Assembly: GCA_002347025.1 (NCBI GenBank)
Contig: DEAE01000024.1
Coordinates: forward strand, 543,096-607,095
Direction: 5' to 3'
Source: Acidobacteria bacterium UBA2990
GTDB taxonomy: Bacteria; Acidobacteriota; Vicinamibacteria; Vicinamibacterales; UBA8438
DNA: 64,000 bases
The position numbers were made by a program, and so were the translations under genes. Below are positions 59,267-64,000 of this stretch, piece after piece. The notes under the pieces are model-generated. The model ran no database searches, was not told the origin of the DNA, and saw only the letters and a list, made by a program, of their open reading frames with translations. Each line of letters starts with the position of its first letter. Within the stretch, counting starts at the first letter, position 1.

Positions 59267-61171
59267 ATGATCCTTTCAAAAATAAGGTTCGTCATCCCGC
59301 AAGGCGTCTGGTCGCTTGCCGTGGTACTTAGCGTGGCGTTATTTGCTGGCGGCACTGTGCAAGCTGCTGTGCCAGGAACCGCAACCTTGTCTGGGATGGT
59401 TACGGCCGCGCAGCCGTTCCAAGCAGCCCAGGTCTACATCCGCAATCTAGACCGAGGGATTGTTTATATGGTCTACACCCAGGGTGGACGTTTCAGGGCT
59501 GTTGCTCTGTTTCCCGGAAACTACGAGATCAGTGCGAGCACGAAACATCTAGAATCGGACGTGCAGGCCTTTGTGGTCGAGGCGGGGAATGCCGCTGAGG
59601 TGAACCTGAATATGCGAGAGCTTGAGGGTGACATACCTCCTCTGGTCATTCCGTCTGGTCGGACTGCGATGGAGAGCGGGGCCTCCGGGCCGTTTGCCTT
59701 TGAGAGCTACGATGAAATTTATCCGCCTGGCCCTGGCAAGGAAGTTGCCGAGCAGGTTTGTATGGTGTGCCACGGAGAGAATTTCTTCCCCTCGCGTCCT
59801 GGAACCGAGCGGCAGTGGATGTCCCGCATTGACCACATGGTTGGCAGTACGCTCGAGAATGAGGACCCCACTCGATACGGGCAGGGTCTGCTGTCCTTCC
59901 GGGCGTCGATGTTCCGTTTCGGGAGACAAGACCGGGATGATTTGCTTGCGTATGTGGTCAAGAACTTCGGGCCAGACAGTGAGCCTCGTCGCGTCCGTAT
60001 CGAGCGGCAAACACCTATTGATGAGGCCGCCCTCGGCAAGGCTATGTATATCGAGTATTACCTGTCTGTTGACGGCCAGGGAGAGGGGAACAATGATCCT
60101 GAATGGTCCAGGGACAGGACGAGTCGCTATGGGCAAGATCCCCGTTTTGACGCCGACGGTAACGTTTGGCTTGTCGACCGGGGGATTCCCCATAGATTGG
60201 TAAAGTTAGATCCACGCACGGGTGAGCAGAAGGAATGGCTCTATCCCGATCCAAGGAATGGCAATCACGAGATTCTTATTGACCCGACAGGTATGATTTG
60301 GCTGCCAGAGCATCGGGGACGGACGGGAGACAAAGAGAAGCGGCTGTTGGGGTTCAACCCGAAGACAGAGGAGTTTGAATATCAAATTCCGATGGACCCA
60401 GACAATGTTGTTCGAAATCCGACAAAATTTCTCCAGTCGTTGGCTATGGATTCGAAAGGGAATATCTATGTGGGTTGGATTATGGGAGGTGCTCTGAGTA
60501 AGTGGGACCGAGCCACGGGCGAAGTGTCGGTTTTTCGGATACCGACACCCCACGCGATTCCCTACGGAGTTGTGGCTGATCGCGATGACAACATCTGGAT
60601 CGCGCTCTGGAGTGGTGGCAAGATCGTGAAGTTTGATACTTCAAACAATTCCTGGACAGAGTTCACGGCGCCCACTTACCCGGCTCATACCCGGCGTCTG
60701 AACGTCGACGCTCAGAACAATATTTGGTGGGGCATCTATTCTGCCGGGAAGCGGTCAGGCAAACTGGTTAAACTCGATCAGGGAAGCGGTAAAATGACCG
60801 AGTGGGACATCCCGCAACAAAACGCTGAGCCATATGACGTCGCTCCTGATCCAGAGGGTAATATCTGGTCTGCTGATGTTGGACAGCGTACCGATGGCGA
60901 GTATGGTGCTTCGCTGTGGAGATTCGATCCGCAATCCGAGCGTTTCACCTTTTATCCAAAACCTCAGCGTCACGCCGATTCGCCTAAGATCCAAGTGACC
61001 AGTGAGGGGGCTGTTTGGTACTCGCCGCGCGGAAGCCGAGAGGCGCCAGCCTTCGGTGTCTTATATCCTGATATGGACAAGATCGATTCCCTTGGGGCCT
61101 ATTACGAATTTGGTCCCCCTGGGTATCCTTTCGAGGTTCCAGCTCCGAGGACCTCTGACGAAGGACAGTAG
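59267..61171 (+). CDS. Exported fusion: carboxypeptidase-regulatory-like, haem c site, Vgb-like propeller
   Basis: A 634-residue protein. The start at 59267 has GGAG 8 bases upstream. Signal peptide to about residue 37. Residues 38-120 are a carboxypeptidase-regulatory-like beta sandwich (TATLSGMVTAAQPFQAAQVYIRN). A CMVCHGE haem-c site lies near 165 with helices typical of a cytochrome (DDLLAYVVKNFG). From 260 to 620 come NHL/virginiamycin-B-lyase-like blades (DADGNVWLVDRGIPHRLVKLDPRTGEQKEW, GMIWLPEHRGR, DNIWIALWSGGKIVKFD, NNIWWGIYSAGKRSGKLVKLD). A periplasmic haem protein with a propeller; the substrate is unknown. A strong terminator follows. Confidence 0.83.
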   Translation: MILSKIRFVIPQGVWSLAVVLSVALFAGGTVQAAVPGTATLSGMVTAAQPFQAAQVYIRNLDRGIVYMVYTQGGRFRAVALFPGNYEISASTKHLESDVQAFVVEAGNAAEVNLNMRELEGDIPPLVIPSGRTAMESGASGPFAFESYDEIYPPGPGKEVAEQVCMVCHGENFFPSRPGTERQWMSRIDHMVGSTLENEDPTRYGQGLLSFRASMFRFGRQDRDDLLAYVVKNFGPDSEPRRVRIERQTPIDEAALGKAMYIEYYLSVDGQGEGNNDPEWSRDRTSRYGQDPRFDADGNVWLVDRGIPHRLVKLDPRTGEQKEWLYPDPRNGNHEILIDPTGMIWLPEHRGRTGDKEKRLLGFNPKTEEFEYQIPMDPDNVVRNPTKFLQSLAMDSKGNIYVGWIMGGALSKWDRATGEVSVFRIPTPHAIPYGVVADRDDNIWIALWSGGKIVKFDTSNNSWTEFTAPTYPAHTRRLNVDAQNNIWWGIYSAGKRSGKLVKLDQGSGKMTEWDIPQQNAEPYDVAPDPEGNIWSADVGQRTDGEYGASLWRFDPQSERFTFYPKPQRHADSPKIQVTSEGAVWYSPRGSREAPAFGVLYPDMDKIDSLGAYYEFGPPGYPFEVPAPRTSDEGQ

Positions 61172-61212
61172 TACTAGGGCATTTTGACGAACTGATGCTA
61201 GGGGTGGAAGAA

Positions 61213-61244
61213 ACGGGACGTGGCGGTTGCCGCGTCCCGTTTTT
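61213..61244 (+). terminator. Strong rho-independent terminator
   Basis: A continuous 12-bp stem (ACGGGACG-T-GGC with GCC-G-CGTCCCGT, one G-T pair) with a GGTT loop, followed by TTTTT. It closes the haem-propeller gene. Confidence 0.88.
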
Positions 61245-61635
61245 GACGACTGGTTGGTGAATTTCGTTCGCGTTTGGTGTGGTTACCCGAGTCCGTTTGT
61301 TGGGATTGGTCCTGTCTATAGTCTGGGATGCTACCGGAACCAACATGGCCTCAGGCGGCACTGCGTCTGGTGTGTTGCCAGCTATGATTCAATGTGGCTA
61401 GCGGCTGCCGGCGGTTTTGAACTGAGCGATGGGTTCCGAGGCTTCAGTGACTGTCACTTTTCGGAGCTGGGTAGTGTCGCTGAAATCTGTGACTAGTGAT
61501 GACTCTTCTCGCAAATAAGGCATAAATAAGAACGAAGGAGTCTGGAAAGGGTTTCTTGGTTTGTCCTGCTTGGTTAAGCTCCAAGGAACTGCAAGCAGGT
61601 GAGCGGATAGTGTTCATACGTGATTGGGAGGGACC
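61245..61635. other. Non-coding gap of about 390 bp
   Basis: No recognised product. A short plus-strand frame near 61279-61396 begins like an export signal (RVRLLGLVLSIVW) but stops after about 40 residues; treated as chance. It contains the ribosome site GGGAGGG for the cyclase gene at its end. Confidence 0.4.
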
Positions 61636-62616
61636 ATGGGAAAGTTGGCAACGTTTGGTTCACTGACCCTGTTGCTGGTACTGGCAGGGTCTGAGGGCGC
61701 AGCCCAGACCGTTCGGAATGACCATTTGGTCACAGAGGAACAGTATGAACGGTGGAAGACCGAGCTGTCTAATTGGGGGCGGTGGGGTGATGACGATGAG
61801 ATCGGTGCACTCAATCTGATCACGCCGGTCAAGCGGCTGCAGGCTTTTGCGTTGGTGGAGGATGGAGTCACTGTATCGCTGGCCGGTGATGCCGATACCG
61901 TGGAGGCCGTGGATAACCCTTCTCCGTACGAGCACACGATGTTAGGGATCGCGTCTGATCGAATCGCAGTGAGCTATCACGGAATTTCACACACCCATCT
62001 GGATGCGCTGGCTCACATCAACGCAGGCGGGGTATTTTACAATGGGTATACGCCGGATGCTGAGACGGTGGTCGAGCGTGGCCACGAGAAAAATTCTATC
62101 CACAATTTGAAAAGCGGTATCGTGACGAGAGGGGTTCTCATTGATATTCCTCGGCTTAAGGGTGTGCCTTATTTAGAGCCAGGGACTGAGATCTATATTG
62201 AAGATCTGGAAGAATGGGAACGATTAGCCGGCGTACGTGTGTCATCTGGGGATGCTGTATTTGTTCGAACCGGAGTATGGGCTCGCCGTGCGGTCGAAGG
62301 CCCCTGGCTTCGAGGACGCCGTCCGGGAGGACGGTCGGCTGGACTGCATCCATCCGTGATTCCGTGGCTCAAAGAGCGAGATGTTGCGCTGATGGGTAGC
62401 GACCATCCGCAATATGTTGCGCCGTCTGAGCTACCTGGGGCTGTGCATGACTTTGCGCTGTTGTACCTCGGGGTGCACCTCTTCGACAACTGCGACCTCG
62501 AGGCGCTCGCACGAGCCTCTGCTGAACGTAACAGATGGGAATTCCTTCTAATGGCGGCGCCACTCCCGATTCAAGGTGGCACAGGATCGCCACTTAATCC
62601 GATCGCGGTGTTCTAG
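61636..62616 (+). CDS. Exported cyclase-family (kynurenine formamidase-like) hydrolase
   Basis: A 326-residue protein. The start at ATG 61636 follows GGGAGG directly; an in-frame TTG earlier is less likely. Signal peptide (LATFGSLTLLLVLAGSEGAAQ). The metal motif SHTHLDALAHI (HxxxD...H) lies near 118, with GDDDEIGALNLITPVKRL near 50 and SSGDAVFVRTGVW near 204, and an acidic end (DNCDLEALARASAE). This is the cyclase/formamidase fold; members hydrolyse N-formylkynurenine, isatin or cyclic amides. An exported form is common in this group of bacteria. Single gene. Confidence 0.87.
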   Translation: MGKLATFGSLTLLLVLAGSEGAAQTVRNDHLVTEEQYERWKTELSNWGRWGDDDEIGALNLITPVKRLQAFALVEDGVTVSLAGDADTVEAVDNPSPYEHTMLGIASDRIAVSYHGISHTHLDALAHINAGGVFYNGYTPDAETVVERGHEKNSIHNLKSGIVTRGVLIDIPRLKGVPYLEPGTEIYIEDLEEWERLAGVRVSSGDAVFVRTGVWARRAVEGPWLRGRRPGGRSAGLHPSVIPWLKERDVALMGSDHPQYVAPSELPGAVHDFALLYLGVHLFDNCDLEALARASAERNRWEFLLMAAPLPIQGGTGSPLNPIAVF

Positions 62617-62885
62617 GATAGCCGTGTCTTTTGACGTGGTAAGGGCCACTTGAAAATAGTTCCTTCGGCTCCGTCTGTCCGACAGGGTGACGGGTCTGTC
62701 CAGATTAGCTGGCTGCGAGTGGGGGTCTATTTCCGACTGCAGGCCGTTCAGGGTGTAGTGTGAAATTGTCATCGCGGGCTGCTTTCTTTGGCTCTTTTTT
62801 GGCTGATGTGCCATAAAATTGGGGTCACTGTATGCGCCGACGTGTCATTTTGAAGGTGACACTACCGTTTGCTATGAGTTCAATC

Positions 62886-64000
62886 ATGAAGAAGCCTGTT
62901 CTCTACACCGTTGTGGTCGGCCTGCTCCTCCTGGGAGACAGTCCAGGGGCCGCCCAGCAGTCGCGGGGCGGAGCAGCCCAGGCGCTGCCTGAGATACGTG
63001 CAGTGCTCGACCAGTATTGCGTGACGTGTCACAACAGCCGTCTCCGCACGGCCGATCTGGCGCTGGACGCGGTCGACCTTGCTCGGGTGGACCGGCACGC
63101 GGAGACGCTCGAGAAGGTTGCCGCCAAGCTGCGCGCGCGCGAGATGCCGCCCGCCGCCAGGCCGCGCCCCGATGAGGACGTCTACGCTGCTGTGACGCGT
63201 GACCTGGAAGCCGCGCTGGACGCCGCCACCCAACCGCAACCGGGACGGATCCCCGTCCATCGCCTCAACCGCACCGAGTATGCCGCCGCCATTCGAGACC
63301 TGCTCGGGATTGAGATCGACGCGCGTGCTTTGCTGCCGGGAGATGAAGCAGCGCAGGTCGGGTTCGAGAATGTTGCCAGCGTTCTCTCCGTCTCTCGCGG
63401 CCTGCTCGAGGACTACTTATCGGCAGCACGTCGCGTGAGCCGGCTGGCCGTCGGTGATCCAAGCCTTAACCCCGGGGTCGAAACCTTCCGTTACTCAAAG
63501 ACGTTGGTCCAGGAAGACTCGCGGATGAGTGACGATCTGCCATTTGGATCCCAGGGCGGTGTCGCGGTTCCCTACTACTTCCCAGTCGACGCCGACTACA
63601 CGGTCAAGGTGCTCCTGAGGCGTCAAATATACGAGTACATCATGGGGCTCGGAGAGCCACAGCGTCTCGATATTCGCCTCGACGGTTTACTGCTTGGGCG
63701 GTTCGATGTTGGGGGCGAGGCCACTGGCATGACGATGCCGGAGAGCTTCGCCGGTAACACGCAGGGGGACCCTGAGTTTGAAGAGTACATGCACACGGCC
63801 GACGCGCACCTTGAGGTGCGCGTGCCGGTCTCGGCCGGCCGGCACGTGGTTGGCGTGTCGTTCGTCAGGCGCTCGCGCGAAGCCGAGGGTGTCCTGCAGC
63901 CACCCATTACCGGCTTCGGACGCGTGGCGAATGAGCTTTATCACGGCTATCCGGCCGTCGAAGTCGTCCAAATCAGTGGACCATTCGGAGCGGCTCGCCC
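62886..64000 (+). CDS. DUF1592-type planctomycete-like cytochrome c protein, partial (3' end off the window)
   Basis: An open frame to the window edge (371 residues seen). Signal peptide (LYTVVVGLLLLGDSPGAAQ), haem site QYCVTCHNSRLRTADLAL near residue 50, DUF1587 (HRLNRTEYAAAIRDLLGIEID) near 130 and GFENVASVLSVSRGLLEDYL near 165, then the beta-rich region up to residue 371. The order equals that of the 5980-8433 protein, so the DUF1595/1592/1588/1585 parts are expected beyond the edge. An ATG at 62874 is an alternative start. Base composition (about 68% G+C in a counted line) is clearly above the window average. Confidence 0.88.
   Translation, partial: MKKPVLYTVVVGLLLLGDSPGAAQQSRGGAAQALPEIRAVLDQYCVTCHNSRLRTADLALDAVDLARVDRHAETLEKVAAKLRAREMPPAARPRPDEDVYAAVTRDLEAALDAATQPQPGRIPVHRLNRTEYAAAIRDLLGIEIDARALLPGDEAAQVGFENVASVLSVSRGLLEDYLSAARRVSRLAVGDPSLNPGVETFRYSKTLVQEDSRMSDDLPFGSQGGVAVPYYFPVDADYTVKVLLRRQIYEYIMGLGEPQRLDIRLDGLLLGRFDVGGEATGMTMPESFAGNTQGDPEFEEYMHTADAHLEVRVPVSAGRHVVGVSFVRRSREAEGVLQPPITGFGRVANELYHGYPAVEVVQISGPFGAAR

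Noticed and set aside
61227..61496. Open frame of 89 codons after the terminator
   Set aside because: Begins inside the terminator stem region and has no ribosome site or recognisable domain; Trp and Cys content looks random.
1..64000. Search for tRNA, rRNA, CRISPR arrays and insertion sequences
   Set aside because: No T-arm-like GGTTCGAATCC context outside coding genes, no regular repeat arrays and no transposase-like protein were seen by eye.

Overview
The window looks like a piece of a heterotrophic Acidobacteriota genome, most likely of the Vicinamibacteria type. That is inference from family content: planctomycete-type DUF1592 cytochromes paired with DUF1552 and ankyrin proteins, four secreted PQQ dehydrogenases, a DUF5916 barrel protein, DUF6152, and four copies of a secreted 'GRPDLSG' family. 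G+C is roughly in the mid-50s by eye. I see no tRNA, rRNA, CRISPR array, insertion sequence or prophage. Almost half of the proteins carry an export signal, so much of the region serves the periplasm or outer surface.

Layout. 1-522 (-) is the cut-off end of a gene paralogous to the companion protein at 16.4-18.0 kb. 0.6-5.9 kb (-) holds a glycosyltransferase and a PQQ dehydrogenase / dihaem cytochrome c / PQQ dehydrogenase operon. 6.0-11.2 kb (+) is a DUF1592 - DUF1552 - ankyrin trio, followed by a broken metallo-beta-lactamase-fold gene. 12.1-19.1 kb (-) is a probable five-gene operon: nucleoside hydrolase, redoxin-companion fusion, UGSC selenoprotein, sodium/solute symporter, FadB-like beta-oxidation enzyme. 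19.2-23.4 kb holds another PQQ dehydrogenase, a hypothetical membrane protein and an MBL hydrolase. 23.4-26.8 kb (-) is a pcaHGBD protocatechuate operon with a visible promoter and operator-like palindrome. 27.0-27.7 kb is a frameshifted endonuclease V. 28.1-34.6 kb (+) carries an MFS transporter, a repeat protein, a dienelactone hydrolase, a lytic transglycosylase, DUF350, aroC and an NHL propeller. 34.9-49.5 kb mixes a PQQ dehydrogenase, Nudix, TauE/SafE, a LysM peptidase, the GRPDLSG paralogs, transporters and envelope proteins. 49.6-64 kb holds a TauD-like dioxygenase, the DUF5916 protein, a quinoprotein-like propeller, an arylsulfotransferase-like lipoprotein, a GT-C membrane protein, a haem/propeller fusion, a cyclase, and the start of a second DUF1592 gene.

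The most striking element is at 15823-16362 (-). Two apparently separate short frames are one gene, read through an in-frame TGA that forms the U of a U-G-S-C motif. Directly downstream lies a perfect 8-bp hairpin whose loop G and U sit at positions 23 and 24 from the UGA, as in the bacterial SECIS of E. coli fdhF. Its operon neighbour fuses a thioredoxin-fold domain (CETC) to a large domain whose paralog opens the window. This points to a selenium-dependent thiol redox system of unknown substrate.

Joint function, as inference: periplasmic oxidation of alcohols, sugars and aldehydes by quinoproteins feeding c-type cytochromes, aromatic acid breakdown through protocatechuate, uptake through SSS, MFS, DMT and TauE carriers, and envelope turnover. 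Two genes (endonuclease V, MBL hydrolase) are broken by several single-base deletions each, which is either real decay or local sequence error.
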